Shown: positions 39,041 to 53,559 of the stretch, piece after piece
Position numbering within the stretch: the stretch's first letter is position 1
Layout of the letters: each line of letters opens with the position of its first letter
Source of the DNA: Saccoglossus kowalevskii
Lineage: Eukaryota; Hemichordata; Enteropneusta; Harrimaniidae
NCBI RefSeq assembly: GCF_000003605.2
Contig: NW_003127757.1
Location: 79,105-143,104 of the forward strand
Direction of reading: 5' to 3'
DNA: 64,000 bases
The notes under the pieces: generated by a model
The model's database searches: none
The model's input: only the letters and a program-made list of their open reading frames with translations
What the model was told of the DNA's origin: nothing
Made by a program: the position numbers and the translations under genes

Positions 39041-40352
39041 TATCCAATGCCATCCTGCAACTTAACTATGTCTGTTTTGTAGTGGTACTAACGGTGGTTC
39101 TCATTGACTGTATGGGTTAGTGTGGAATTATCCAATGCCATCCTGCAACTTAACTATGTCTGTTTTGTAGTGGTACTAACAGTGTTTCTCATTGACCGTA
39201 TGGGTTAGTGTGCAATTATCCAATGCCATTCTGCAACTTAACTATGTCTGTTTTGTAGTGGTACTAACAATGGTTCTCATTGACCGTATGGGTTAGTGTG
39301 AATTATCCAATGCTATCCTGCAACTTAACTATGTCTGTTTTGTAGTGGTACTAACAGTGTTTCTCATTGACCGTATGGGTTAGTGTGCAATTATCCAATG
39401 CCATTCTGCAACTTAACTATGTCTGTTTTGTAGTGGTACTAACAGTGGTTCTCATTGACCGTACAGGTTAGTGTGGAATTATCCAATGCCATCCTGCAAC
39501 TTAACTATGTCTGTTTTGTAGTGGTACTAACAGTGGTTCTCATTGACTGTATGGGTTAGTGTGGAATTATCCAATGCCATCCTGCAACATAACTATGTCT
39601 GTTTTGTAGTGGTACTAACAGTGGTTCTCATTGACCGTATGGGTTAGTGTGGAATTATCCAATGCCATCCTGCAACATAACTATGTCTGTTTTGTAGTGG
39701 TACTAACAGTGGTTCTCATTGACCGTATGTGTTAGTGTGGAATTATCCAATGCCATCCTGCAACTTAACTATGTCTGTTTTGTAGTGGTACTAACAGTGG
39801 TTCTCATTGACCGTATGGGTTAGTGTGGAATTATCCAATGCCATCCTGCAACTTAATTATGTCAGTTTTGTAGTGGTATTAACAGTGGTTCTCATTGACT
39901 GTATGGGTTAGTGTGGAATTATCCAATGCCATCCTGCAACTTAATTATGTCTGTTTTGTAGTGGTACTAACAGTGGTTCTCATTGACTGAATGGGTTAGT
40001 GTGGAATTATCCAATGCCATCCTGCAACATAACTATGTCTGTTTTGTAGTGGTACTAACAGTGGTTCTCATTGACTGTATGGGTTAGTGTGGAATTATCT
40101 AATGCCATCCTGCAACTTAACTATGTCTGTTTTGTAGTGGTATTAACAGTGGTTCTCATTGACTGTATGGGTTAGTGTGGAATTATCCAATGCCATCCTG
40201 CAACATAACTATGTCTGTTTTGTAGTGGTATTAACAGTGGTTCTCATTGACTATATGGGTTAGTGTGGAATTATCCAATGCCATCCTGCAACTTAATTAT
40301 GTCTGTTTTGTAGTGGTATCAACAGTGGTTCTCATTGACTGTATGGGTTAGT

Positions 40353-41060
40353 GTGGAATTATCCAATGCCATCCTGCAACATAACTATGTCTGTTTTGTA
40401 GTGGTACGAACAGTGGTTCTCATTGACTGTATGGGTTAGTGAGGAATTATCCAATGCCATCCTGCAACTTAACTATGTCTGTTTTGTAGTGGTATTAACA
40501 GCGGTTCTCATTGACTGTATGGGTTAGTGTGGAATTATCCAATGCCATCCTGCAACTTAACTATGTCTGTTTTGTAGTGGTACTAACAGTGGTTCTCATT
40601 GACTGTATGGGTTAGTGAGGAATTATCCAATGCCATCCTGCAACTTAACTATGTCTGTTTTGTAGTGGTATTAACAGTGGTTCTCATTGACTGTATGGGT
40701 TAGTGTGGAATTATCCAATGCCATCCTGCAACATAACTATGTCTGTTTTGTAGTGGTACGAACAGTGGTTCTCATTGACTGTATGGGTTAGTGAGGAATT
40801 ATCCAATGCCATCCTGCAACTTAACTATGTCTGTTTTGTAGTGGTATTAACAGTGGTTCTCATTGACTGTATGGGTTAGTGTGGAATTATCCAATGCCAT
40901 CCTGCAACTTAACTATGTCTGTTTTGTAGTGGTACTAACAGTGGTTCTCATTGACTGTATGGGTTAGTGAAGAATTATCCAATGCCATCCTGCAACTTAA
41001 CTATGTCTGTTTTGTAGTGGTATTAACAGTGGTTCTCATTGACTGTATGGGTTAGTGTGG
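40353..41060. repeat. Higher-order repeat: 176-bp dimer nested in a 352-bp tetramer
   Basis: GTGAGGAATT, a T to A change at position 9, begins at 40441, 40617 and 40793, and as GTGAAGAATT at 40969, always 176 bases apart. Within this, GGTACGAAC appears near 40405 and 40757, 352 bases (four monomers) apart. Alternate monomers carry GGTATTAAC. Confidence 0.9.
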
Positions 41061-42059
41061 AATTATCTAATGCCATCCTGCAACTTAACTATGTCTGTTT
41101 TGTAGTGGTACTAACAGTGGTTCTCATTGACTGTATGGGTTAGTGTGGAATTATCCAATGCCATCCTGCAACTTAACTATGTCTGTTTTGTAGTGGTACT
41201 AACAGTGGTTCTCATTGACTGTATGGGTTAGTGTGGAATTATCCAATGCCATCCTGCAACATAACTATATCTGTTTTGTAGTGGTACTAACAGTGGTTCT
41301 CATTGACCATATGGGTTAGTGTGGAATTATCCAATGCCATCCTGCAACATAACTATGTCTGTTTTGTAGTGGTATTAACAGTGATTCTCATTGACCGTAT
41401 GGGTTAGTGTGGAATTATCCAATGCCATCCTGCAACTTAACTATGTCTGTTTTGTAGTGGTACTAACAGTGGTTCTCATTGACTGTATGGGTTAGTGTGG
41501 AATTATCTAATGCCATCCTGCAACTTAACTATGTCTATTTTGTAGTGGTACTAACAGTGGTTCTCATTGACCGTATGGGTTAGTGTGGAATTATCCAATG
41601 CCATCCTGCAACATAACTATGTCTGTTTTGTAGTGGTACTAACAGTGGTTCTCATTGACTGTATGGGTTAGTGTGGAATTATCCAATGCCATCCTGCAAC
41701 ATAACTATGTCTGTTTTGTAGTGGTATTAACAGTGGTTCTCATTGACTGTATGGGTTAGTGTGGAATTATCCAATGCCATCCTGCAACTTAACTATGTCT
41801 GTTTTGTAGTGGTACTAACAGTGGTTCTCATTGACTGTATGGGTTAGTGTGGAATTATCCAATGCCATCCTGCAACTTAACTATGTCTGTTTTGTAGTGG
41901 TATTAACAGTGGTTCTCATTGACTGTATGGGTTAGTGTGGAATTATCCAATGCCATCCTGCAACTTAACTATGTCTGTTTTGTAGTGGTACTAACAGTGG
42001 TTCTCATTGACTGTATGGGTTAGTGTGGAATTATCCAATGCCATCCTGCAACTTAACTA

Positions 42060-42360
42060 TGTCTGTTTTGTAGTGGTACTAACAGTAGTTCTCATTGACC
42101 GTATGGGTTAGTGTGGAATTATCCAATGCCATCCTGCAACTTAATTATGTCTGTTTTGTAGTGGTACTAACAGTAGTTCTCATTGACCGTATGGGTTAGT
42201 GTGGAATTATCCAATGCCATCCTGCAACATAACTATGTCTGTTTTGTAGTGGTACTAACAGTGGTTCTCATTGACTGTATGGGTTTGTGTGGAATTATCC
42301 AATGCCATCCTGCAACTTAACTATGTCTGTTTTGTAGTGGTACTAACGGTGGTTCTCATT
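42060..42360. repeat. Triplicated block with paired CAGTAGTTC monomers (copy 2 of 3)
   Basis: CAGTAGTTC monomers lie near 42082 and 42170, then AACAT and AACGGTGG copies. Two copies here read ATGGGTTTGTGTGG instead of GGTTAGTGTGG, a local private change that removes the TAG. Confidence 0.8.
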
Positions 42361-42539
42361 GACTGTATGGGTTTGTGTGGAATTATCCAATGCCATCCTG
42401 CAACTTAACTATGTCTGTTTTGTAGTGGTACTAACAGTGGTTCTCATTGACTGTATGGTTAGTGTGGAATTATCCAATGCTATCCTGCAACATAACTATG
42501 TCTGTTTTGTAGTGGTACTAACAGTGGTTCTCATTGACC

Positions 42540-43600
42540 GTATGGGTTAGTGTGGAATTATCCAATGCCATCCTGCAACATAACTATGTCTGTTTTGTAG
42601 TGGTACTAACAGTGGTTCTCATTGACTGTATGGGTTAGTGTGGAATTATCCAATGCCATCCTGCAACTTAACTATGTCTGTTTTGTAGTGGTACTAACAG
42701 TGGTTCTCATTGACTGTATGGGTTAGTGTGGAATTATCCAATGCCATCCTGCAACATAACTATGTCTGTTTTGTGTTGTGGTACTAACGGTGGTTCTCAT
42801 TGACCGTATGGGTTAGTGTGGAATTATCCAATGCCATCCTGCAACTTAATTATGTCTGTTTTGTAGTGGTACTAACAGTGGTTGTCATTGACTGTATGTG
42901 ATAGTGTGGAATTATCCAATGCCATCCTGCAACATAACTATGTCTGTTTTGTAGTGGTACTAACAGTGGTTCTCATTGACTGTATGGGTTAGTGTGGAAT
43001 TATCCAATGCCATCCTGCAACTTAACTATGTCTGTTTTGTAGTGGTACTAACAGTGGTTCTCATTGACCGTACAGGTTAGTGTGGAATTATCCAATGCCA
43101 TCCTGCTACTTAACTATGTCTGTTTTGTAGTGGTATTAACAGTGGTTCTCATTGACCGTACAGGTTAGTGTGGAATTATCCAATGCCATGCTGCTACTTA
43201 ACTATGTCTGTTTTGTAGTGGTACTAACAGTGGTTCTCATTGACCGTACAGGTTAGTGTGGAATTATCCAATGCCATCCTGCAACATAACTATGTCTGTT
43301 TTGTAGTGGTACTAACAGTGGTTCTCATTGACCGTACAGGTTAGTGTGGAATTATCCAATGCCATCCTGCTACTTAACTATGTCTGTTTTGTAGTGGTAT
43401 TAACAGTGGTTCTCATTGACCGTACGGGTTAGTGTGGAATTATCCAATGCCATCCTGCAACTTAACTATGTCTGTTTTGTAGTGGTACTAACAGTGGTTC
43501 TCATTGACTGTATGGTTAGTGTGGAATAATCCAATGCCATCCGGCAACATAACTATGTCTGTTTTGTAGTGGTACTAACAGTGGTTCTCATTGACTGTAT
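42540..43600. repeat. Paralogous block A2, counterpart of 62510-63660
   Basis: Ordered rare markers are TTTTGTGTTGTGG (two-base insertion, 42768), AACGGTGG, TTAATTATG, GTTGTCATTG with TATGTGATAG, then the GCTACTT / GTATTAAC / GTACAGG series and the one-base deletion GTATGGTTAG at 43509. All recur in order from 62743 to 63572. The right copy has one additional monomer (833 versus 745 bases between the same markers). The offset at the left marker is 19975 bases. Confidence 0.9.
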
Positions 43601-44179
43601 GGGTTAGTGTGGAATTATCTAAATGCCATCCTGCAACTTAACTATGTCTATTTTGTAGTGGTACTAACAGTGGTTCTCATTGACCGTATGGGTTAGTGTG
43701 GAATTATCCAATGCCATCCTGCAACATAACTATGTCTGTTTTGTAGTGGTACTAACAGTGGTTCTCATTGACTGTATGGGTTAGTGTGGAATTATCCAAT
43801 GCCATCCTGCAACATAACTATGTCTGTTTTGTAGTGGTATTAACAGTGGTTCTCATTGACTGTATGGGTTAGTGTGGAATTATCCAATGCCATCCTGCAA
43901 CTTAACTATGTCTGTTTTGTAGTGGTACTAACAGTGGTTCTCATTGACTGTATGGGTTAGTGTGGAATTATCCAATGCCATCCTGCAACTTAATTATGTC
44001 TGTTTTGTAGTGGTATTAACAGTGGTTCTCATTGACTGTATGGGTTAGTGTGGAATTATCCAATGCCATCCTGCAACTTAACTATGTCTGTTTTGTAGTG
44101 GTACTAACAGTGGTTCTCATTGACTGTATGGGTTAGTGTGGAATTATCCAATGCCATCCTGCAACTTAACTATGTCTGT

Positions 44180-44560
44180 TTTGTAGTGGTACTAACAGTA
44201 GTTCTCATTGACCGTATGGGTTAGTGTGGAATTATCCAATGCCATCCTGCAACTTAACTATGTCTGTTTTGTAGTGGTACTAACAGTAGTTCTCATTGAC
44301 CGTATGGGTTAGTGTGGAATTATCCAATGCCATCCTGCAACATAACTATGTCTGTTTTGTAGTGGTACTAACAGTGGTTCTCATTGACTGTATGGGTTAG
44401 TGTGGAATTATCCAATGCCATCCTGCAACTTAACTATGTCTGTTTTGTAGTGGTACTAACGGTGGTTCTCATTGACTGTATGGGTTAGTGTGGAATTATC
44501 CAATGCCATCCTGCAACTTCATTATGTCTGTTTTGTAGTGGTACTAACAGTGGTTCTCAT
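44180..44560. repeat. Triplicated block with paired CAGTAGTTC monomers (copy 3 of 3)
   Basis: CAGTAGTTC monomers are near 44197 and 44285, followed by AACAT, AACGGTGG and CTTCATTATG copies. It is closest in order to the 29.6 kb block. Confidence 0.8.
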
Positions 44561-44679
44561 TGACCGTACAGGTTAGTGTGGAATTATCCAATGCCATCCT
44601 GCAACTTAACTATGTCTGTTTTGTAGTGGTACTAACAGTGGTTCTCATTGACCGTATGGGTTAGTGTGGAATTATCCAA

Positions 44680-45020
44680 TGCCATCCTGCAACTTAACTA
44701 TGTCTGTTTTGTAGTGGTACTAACAGTGGTTCTTATTGACCATATGGGTTAGTGTGGAATTATCCAATGCCATCCTGCAACTTAACTATGTCTGTTTTGT
44801 AGTGGTACTAACAGTGGTTCTTATTGACCATATGGGTTAGTGTGGAATTATCCAATGCCATCCTGCAACTTAACTATGTCTGTTTTGTAGTGGTACTAAC
44901 GGTGGTTCTCATTGACCGTATGGGTTAGTGTGGAATTATCTAATGCCATCCTGCAACTTAACTATGTCTGTTTTGTAGTGGTACTAACAGTGGTTCTCAT
45001 TGACTGTATGGGTTAGTGTG
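44680..45020. repeat. Duplicated block, counterpart of 15660-16010
   Basis: It carries paired TTCTTATTGACCATATG monomers, an AACGGTGG copy and ATTATCTAATG at 44938, in the same order as at 15.7-15.9 kb. Confidence 0.85.
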
Positions 45021-45186
45021 GAATTATCCAATGCCATCCTGCAACATAACTATGTCTGTTTTGTAGTGGTACTAACAGTGGTTCTCATTGACTGTATGGG
45101 TTAGTGTGGAATTATCCAATGCCATCCTGCAACATAACTATGTCTGTTTTGTAGTGGTACTAACAGTGGTTCTTATTGACCGTATG

Positions 45187-45450
45187 GGTTAGTGTGGAAT
45201 TATCCAATGCCATTCTGCAACTTAATTATGTCTGTATTGTAGTGGTACTAACAGTGGTTCTTATTGACCGTATGGGTTAGTGTGGAATTATCCAATGCCA
45301 TTCTGCAACTTAATTATGTCTGTATTGTAGTGGTACTAACAGTGGTTCTTATTGACCGTATGGGTTAGTGTGGAATTATCCAATGCCATTCTGCAACTTA
45401 ATTATGTCTGTATTGTAGTGGTACTAACAGTGGTTCTTATTGACCGTATG
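45187..45450. repeat. Three identical consecutive monomers (TGTATTGTAG subtype)
   Basis: The copies at 45187-45274, 45275-45362 and 45363-45450 are base-for-base identical and share five departures from consensus: CCATTCTGC, TTAATTATG, CTGTATTGTAG, TTCTTATTG and GACCGTATG. I did not see CTGTATTGTAG elsewhere. This is a very recent single-monomer triplication. Confidence 0.92.
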
Positions 45451-46179
45451 GGATAGTGTGGAATTATCCAATGCCATCCTGCAACTTAACTATGTCTGTT
45501 TTGTAGTGGTACTAACAGTGGTTCTCATTGACCGTACAGGTTAGTGTGGAATTATCCAATGCCATCCTGCAACATAACTATGTCTGTTTTGTAGTGGTAC
45601 TAACAGTGGTTCTCATTGACTGTATGTGTTAGTGTGGAATTATCCAATGCCATCCTGCAACTTAACTATGTCTGTTTTGTAGTGGTATTAACAGTGGTTC
45701 TCATTGACCGTATGGGTTAGTGTGGAATTATCCAATGCCATCCTGCAACTTAACTATGTCTGTTTTGTAGTGGTACTAACAGTGGTTCTCATTGACCATA
45801 TGGGTTAGTGTGGAATTATCCAATGCCATTCTGCAACTTAACTATGTCTGTTTTGTAGTGGTACTAACAGTGGTTCTCATTGACCGTATGGGTTAGTGTG
45901 GAATTATCCAATGCCATCCTGCAACATAACTATGTCTGTTTTGTAGTGGTATTAACAGTGGTTCTCATTGACTGTATGGGTTAGTGTGGAATTATCCAAT
46001 GCCATCCTGCAACTTAACTATGTCTGTTTTGTAGTGGTACTAACAGTGGTTCTCATTGACTGTATGAGTTAGAGTGGAATTATCCAATGCCATCCTGCAA
46101 CTTAACTATGTCTGTTTTGTAGTGGTACTAACAGTGGTTGTCATTGACTGTATGGGTTAGTGTGGAATTATCCAATGCC

Positions 46180-46520
46180 ATCCTGCAACTTAACTATGTC
46201 TGTTTTGTAGTGGTACTAACAGTGGTTCTCATTAACCGTACAGGTTAGTGTGGAATTATCCAATGCCATCCTGCAACTTAACTATGTCTGTTTTGTAGTG
46301 GTACTAACAGTGGTTCGCATTGACTGTATGGGTTAGTGTGGAATTATCCAATGCCATCCTGCAACTTAATTATGTCTGTTTTGTAGTGGTACTAACAGTG
46401 GTTCTCATTAACCGTACAGGTTAGTGTGGAATTATCCAATGCCATCCTGCAACTTAACTATGTCTGTTTTGTAGTGGTACTAACAGTGGTTCGCATTGAC
46501 TGTATGGGTTAGTGTGGAAT
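46180..46520. repeat. Dimeric (176 bp) duplication with ATTAACC and TTCGCATT markers
   Basis: CATTAACCGTACAGG occurs at 46230 and 46406, and GGTTCGCATTG at 46312 and 46488, both 176 bases apart. The two units differ by TTAATTATG in the second. Confidence 0.88.
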
Positions 46521-49500
46521 TATCCAATGCCATTCTGCAACTTAATTATGTCTGTTTTGTAGTGGTACTAACAGTGGTTCTCATTGACTGTATGGGTTAG
46601 TGTGGAATTATCCAATGCCATCCTGCAACATAACTATGTCTGTTTTGTAGTGGTACTAACAGTGGTTCTCATTGACCATATGGATTAGTGTGGAATTATC
46701 CAATGCCCTCCTGCAACATAACTATGTCTGTTTTGTAGTGGTACTAACAGTGGTTCTCATTGACCGTATGGGTTAGTGTGGAATTATCCAATGCCATCCT
46801 GCAACATAACTATGTCTGTTTTGTAGTGGTACTAACAGTGGTTCTCATTGACTGTATGGGTTAGTGTGGAATTATCCAATGCCATCCTGCAACATAACTA
46901 TGTCTGTTTTGTAGTGGTACTAACAGTGGTTCTCATTGACTGTATGGGTCAGTGTGGAATTATCCAATGCCATCATGCAACTTCATTATGTCTGTTTTGT
47001 AGTGGTACTAACAGTGGTTCTCATTGACCGTATGGGTTAGTGTGGAATTATCCAATGCCATCCTGCAACTTAATTATGTCTGTTTTGTAGTGGTACTAAC
47101 AGTGGTTCTCATTGACTGTATGGGTTAGTGTGGAATTATCCAATGCCATCCTGCAACTTAATTATGTCTGTTTTGTAGTGGTACTAACAGTGGTTCTCAT
47201 TGACTGTATGTGTTAGTGTGGAATTATCCAATGCCATCCTGCAACTTAGCTATGTCTGTTTTGTAGTGGTACTAACAGTGGTTCTCATTGACTGTATGGG
47301 TTAGTGTGGAATTATCCAATGCCATCCTGCAACTTAATTATGTCTGTTTTGTAGTGGTATTAACAGTGGTTCTCATTGACTGTATGGGTTAGTGTGGAAT
47401 TATCCAATGCCATCCTGCAACTTAACTATGTCTGTTTTGTAGTGGTACTAACAGTGGTTCTCATTGACCGTATGGGTTAGTGTGGAATTATCCAATGCCA
47501 TCCTGCAACTTAACTATGTCTGTTTTGTAGTGGTACTAACAGTGGTTCTCATTGACCGTATGGGTTAGTGTGGAATTATCCAATGCCATCCTGTAACTTA
47601 ACTATGTCTGTTTTGTAGTGGTACTAACAGTGGTTCTCATTGACTGTATGGGTTAGTGTGGAATTATCCAATGCCATCCTGCAACTTAACTATGTCTGTT
47701 TTGTAGTGGTACTAACAGTGGTTCTCATTGACCGTACAGGTTAGTGTGGAATTATCCAATGCCATCCTGCAACTTAACTATGTCTGTTTTGTAGTGGTAC
47801 TAACAGTGGTTCTCATTGACCGTATGGGTTAGTGTGGAATTATCCAATGCCATCCTGCAACATAACTATGTCTGTTTTGTAGTGGTACTAACAGTGGTTC
47901 TCATTGACTGTATGGGTTAGTGTGTAATTATCCAATGCCATCCTGCAACATAACTATGTCTGTTTTGTAGTGGTACTAACAGTGGTTCTCATTGACTGTA
48001 TGGGTTAGTGTGGAATTATCCAATGCCATCCTGCAACTCAATTATGTCTGTTTTGTAGTGGTACTAACGGTGGTTCTCATTGACTGTATGGGTTAGTGTG
48101 GAATTATCCAATGCCATCCTGCAACTTAACTATGTCTGTTTTGTAGTGGTACTAACAGTGGTTCTCATTGACTGTATGGGTTAGTGTGGAATTATCCAAT
48201 GCCATCCTGCAACTTAATTATGTCTGTTTTGTAGTGGTACTAACAGTGGTTCTCATTGACCGTATGGATTAGTGTGGAATTATCCAATGCCATCCTGCAA
48301 CATAACTATGTCTGTTTTGTAGTGGTACTAACAGTGGTTCTCATTGACCGTATGGGTTAGTGTGGAATTATCCACTGCCATATTGCAACATAACTATGTC
48401 TGTTTTGTAGTGGTATTAACAGTGGTTCTCATTGACCGTATGGGTTAGTGTGGAATTATCCAATGCCATCCTGCAACTTAACTATGTCTGTTTTGTAGTG
48501 GTACTAACATTGGTTCTCATTGACCGTATGGGTTAGTGTGGAATTATCCAATGCCATCCTGCAACTTAACTATGTCTGTTTTGTAGTGGTACTAACAGTG
48601 GTTCTCATTGACCGTACGGGTTAGTGTGGAATTATCCAATGCTATCCTGCAACTTAATTATGTCTGTTTTGTAGTGGTACTAACGGTGGTTATCATTGAC
48701 CGTACGGGTTAGTGTGGAATTATCCAATGCCATCTTGCAACTTAACTATGTCTGTTTTGTAGTGGTACTAACAGTGGTTCTCATTGACCGTACGGGTTAG
48801 TGTGGAATTATCCAATGCCATCCTGCAACTTAACTATGTCTGTTTTGTTGTGGTACTAACAGTGGTTCTCATTGACCGTATGGGTTAGTGTGGAATTATC
48901 CAATGCCATCCTGCAACTTATCTATGTCTGTTTTGTAGTGGTACTAACAGTGGTTCTCATTGACCGTACAGGTTAGTGTGGAATTATCCCATGCCATCCT
49001 GCAACTTAACTATGTCTGTTTTGTAGTGGTACTAACAGTGGTTCTCATTGACCGTATGGGTTAGTGTGGAATTATCCAATGCCATCCTGCAACTTAACTA
49101 TGTCTGTTTTGTAGTGGTACTAACAGTGTTTCTCATTGACCGTATGGGTTAGTGTGGAATTATCCAATGCCATCCTGCAACATAACTATGTCTGTTTTGT
49201 AGTGGTACTAACAGTGGTTCTCATTGACTGTATGGGTTAGTGTGGAATTATCCAATGCCATCCTGCAACTTAACTATGTCTGTTTTGTAGTGGTACTAAC
49301 AGTGGTTCTCATTGACTGTATGGGTTAGTGTGGAATTATCCAATGCCATCCTGCAACTTAACTATGTCTGTTTTGTAGTGGTACTAACGGTGGTTCTCAT
49401 TGACTGTATGGGTTAGTGTGGAATTATCCAATGCCATCCTGCAACTTAACTATGTCTGTTTTGTAGTGGTACTAACAGTGGTTCTTAATGACCATATGGG

Positions 49501-52500
49501 TTAGTGTGGAATTATCCAATGCCATCCTGCAACTTAACTATGTCTGTTTTGTAGTGGTACTAACAGTGGTTCTTAATGACTGTATGGGTTAGTGTGGAAT
49601 TATCCAATGCCATCCTGCAACATAACTATGTCTGTTTTGTAGTGGTACTAACAGTGGTTCTCATTGACTGTATGGGTTAGTGTGGAATTATCCAATGCCA
49701 TCCTGCAACTTAACTATGTCTGTTTTGTAGTGGTACTAACAGTGGTTCTTAATGACCGTATGGGTTAGTGTGGAATTATCCAATGCCATCCTGCAACATA
49801 ACTATGTCTGTTTTGTAGTGGTATTAACAGTGGTTCTCATTGACTGTATGGGTTAGTGTGGAATTATCCAATGCCATCCTGCAACATAACTATGTCTGTT
49901 TTGTAGTGGCACTAACAGTGGTTCTCATTGACTGTATGGGTTAGTGTGGAATTATCCAATGCCATCCTGCAACATAACTATATCTGTTTTGTAGTGGTAC
50001 TAACAGTGGTTCTCATTGACCGTATGGGTTAGTGTGGAATTATCCAATGCCATCCTGCAACATAACTATGTCTGTTTTGTAGTGGTACTAACAGTGGTTC
50101 TCATTGACTGTATGGGTTAGTGTGGAATTATCCAATGCCATCCTGCAACTTAACTATGTCTGTTTTGTAGTGGTACTAACAGTGGTTCTTTATGACCATA
50201 TGGGTTAGTGTGGAATTATCCAATGCCATCCTGCAACTTAACTATGTCTGTTTTGTAGTGGTACTAACAGTGGTTCTTAATGACCGTATGGGTTAGTGTG
50301 GAATTATCCAATGCCATCCTGCAACATAACTATGTCTGTTTTGTAGTGGTACTAACAGTGGTTCTCATTGACTGTATGGGTTAGTGTGGAATTATCCAAT
50401 GCCATCCTGCAACTTAACTATGTCTGTTTTGTAGTGGTACTAACAGGGGTTCTTAATGACCGTATGGGTTAGTGTGGAATTATCCAATGCCATCCTGCAA
50501 CATAACTATGTCTGTTTTGTAGTGGTATTAACAGTGGTTCTCATTGACTGTATGGGTTAGTGTGGAATTATCCAATGCCATCCTGCAACATAACTATGTC
50601 TGTTTTGTAGTGGTACTAACAGTGGTTCTCATTAACTGTATGGGTTAGTGTGGAATTATCCAAAGCCATCCTGCAACATAACTATGTCTGTTTTGTAGTG
50701 GTACTAACAGTGGTTCTCATTGACCGTATGGGTTAGTGTGGAATTATCCAATGCCATCCTGCAACATAACTATGTCTGTTTTGTAGTGGTACTAACAGTG
50801 GTTCTCATTGACTGTATGGGTTAGTGTGGAATTATCCAATGCCATCCTGCAACATAACTATGTCTGTTTTGTAGTGGTATTAACAGTGGTTCTCATTGAC
50901 CGTATGGGTTAGTGTGGAATTATCCAATGCCATCCTGCAACTTAACTATGTCTGTTTTGTAGTGGTACTAACAGTGGTTCTCATTGACCGTATGGGTTAG
51001 TGTGGAATTATCCAATGCCATCCTGCAACATAACTATGTCTGTTTTGTAGTGGTATTAACAGTGGTTCTCATTGACCGTATGGGTTAGTGTGGAATTATC
51101 CAATGCCATCCTGCAACTTAACTATGTCTGTTTTGTAGTGGTACTAACAGTGGTTCTCATTGACTGTATGGGTTAGTGTGGAATTATCCAATGCCATCCT
51201 GCAACTTAACTATGTCTGTTTTGTAGTGGTACTAACAGTGGTTCTCATTGACCGTATGGGTTAGTGTGAAATTATCCAATACCATCCTGTAACTTAACTA
51301 TGTCTGTTTTGTAGTGGTACTAACAGTGGTTCTCATTGACTGTATGGGTTAGTGTGGAATTATCCAATGCCATCCTGCAACATAACTATGTCTGTTTTGT
51401 AGTGGTACTAACAGTGGTTCTCATTGACCGTATGGGTTAGTGTGGAATTATCCAATGCCATCCTGCAACTTAACTATGTCTGTTTTGTAGTGGTACTAAC
51501 AGTGGTTCTCATTGACCATATGGGTTAGTGTGGAATTATCCAATGCCATCCTGCAACTTAACTATGTCTGTTTTGTAGTGGTACTAACAGTGATTCTCAT
51601 TGACTGTATGGGTTAGTGTGGAATTATCCAATGCCATCCTGCAACTTAATTATGTCTGTTTTGTAGTGGTACTAACAGTGGTTCTCATTGACCGTATGGG
51701 TTAGTGTGGAATTATCCAATGCCATCCTGCAACTTAACTATGTCTCTTTTGTAGTGGTACTAACAGTGGTTCTCATTGACTGTATGGGTTATTGTGGAAT
51801 TATCCAATGCCATCCTGCAACTTAACTATGTCTGTTTTGTAGTGGTACTAACAGTGGTTCTCATTGACTGTATGGGTTAGTGTGGAATTATCCAATGCCA
51901 TCCTGCAACATAACTATGTCTGTTTTGTAGTGGTACTAACAGTGGTTCTCATTGACCGTATGGGTTAGTGTGGAATTATCCAATGCCATCCTGCAACTTA
52001 ACTATGTCTGTTTTGTAGTGGTACTAACAGTGGTTCTCATTGACTGTATGGGTTAGTGTGGAATTATCCAATGCCATCCTGCAGCTTAATTATGTCTGTT
52101 TTGTAGTGGTACTAACAGCGGTTCTCATTGACTGTATGGGTTAGTGTGGAATTATCCAATGCCATCCTGCAACTTAATTATGTCTGTTTTGTGGTGGTAC
52201 TAACAGTGGTTCTCATTGACTGTCTGGGTTAGTGTGGAATTATCCAATGCCATCCTGCAACATAACTATGTCTGTTTTGTAGTGGTACTAACAGTGGTTC
52301 TCATTGACCGTATGGGTTAGTGTGGAATTATCCAATGCCATCCTGCAACATAACTATGTCTGTTTTGTAGTGGTACTAACAGTGGTTCTCATTGACCGTA
52401 TGGGTTAGTGTGCAATTATCCAATGCCATCCTGCAACATAACTATGTCTGTTTTGTAGTGGTACTAACAGTGGTTCTCATTGACCGTATGGGTTAGTGTG

Positions 52501-53559
52501 GAATTATCCAATGCCATCCTGCAAATTAACTATGTCTGTTTTGTAGTGGTACTAACAGTGGTTCTCATTGACCGTATGGGTTAGTGTGAAATTATCCAAT
52601 ACCATCCTGTAACTTAACTATGTCTGTTTTGTAGTGGTACTAACAGTGGTTCTCATTGACTGTATGGGTTAGTGTGGAATTATCCAATGCCATCCTGCAA
52701 CATAACTATGTCTGTTTTGTAGTGGTACTAACAGTGGTTCTCACTGACCGTATGGGTTAGTGTGGAATTATCCAATGCCATCCTGCAACATAACTATGTC
52801 TGTTTTGTAGTGGTACTAACAGTGGTTCTCATTGACTGTATGTGTTAGTGTGGAATTATCCAATGCCATCCTGCAACTTAACTATGTCTGTTTTGTAGTG
52901 GTACTAACTGTGGTTCTCATTGACTGTATGGGTTAGTGTGGAATTATCCAATGCCATCCTGCAACTTAACTATGTCTGTTTTGTAGTGGTACTAACAGTG
53001 GTTCTCATTGACTGTATGGGTTAGTGTGGAATTATCCAATGCCATCCTGCAACTTAACAATGTCTGTTCTGTAGTGGTACTAACAGTGGTTCTCATTGAC
53101 TGTATGGGTTAGTGTGGAATTATCCCATGCCATCCTGCAACTTAACTATGTCTGTTTTGTAGTGGTACTAACAGTGGTTCTCATTGACCGTATGGGTTAG
53201 TGTGGAATTATCCAATGCCATCATGCAACATAACTATGTCTGTTTTGTAGTGGTACTAACAGTGGTTCTCATTGACCGTATGGGTTAGTGTGGAATTATC
53301 CAATGCCATCCTGCAACTTAACTATGTCTGTTTTGTAGTGGTACTAACAGTGGTTCTCATTGACCGTATGGGTTAGTGTGGAATTATCCAATGCCATCAT
53401 GCAACATAACTATGTCTGTTTTGTAGTGGTACTAACAGTGGTTCTCATTGACCGTATGGGTTAGTGTGGAATTATCCAATGCCATCCTGCAACATAACTA
53501 TGTCTGTTTTGTAGTGGTACTAACAGTGGTTCTCATTGACCGTATGGGTTAGTGTGGAA

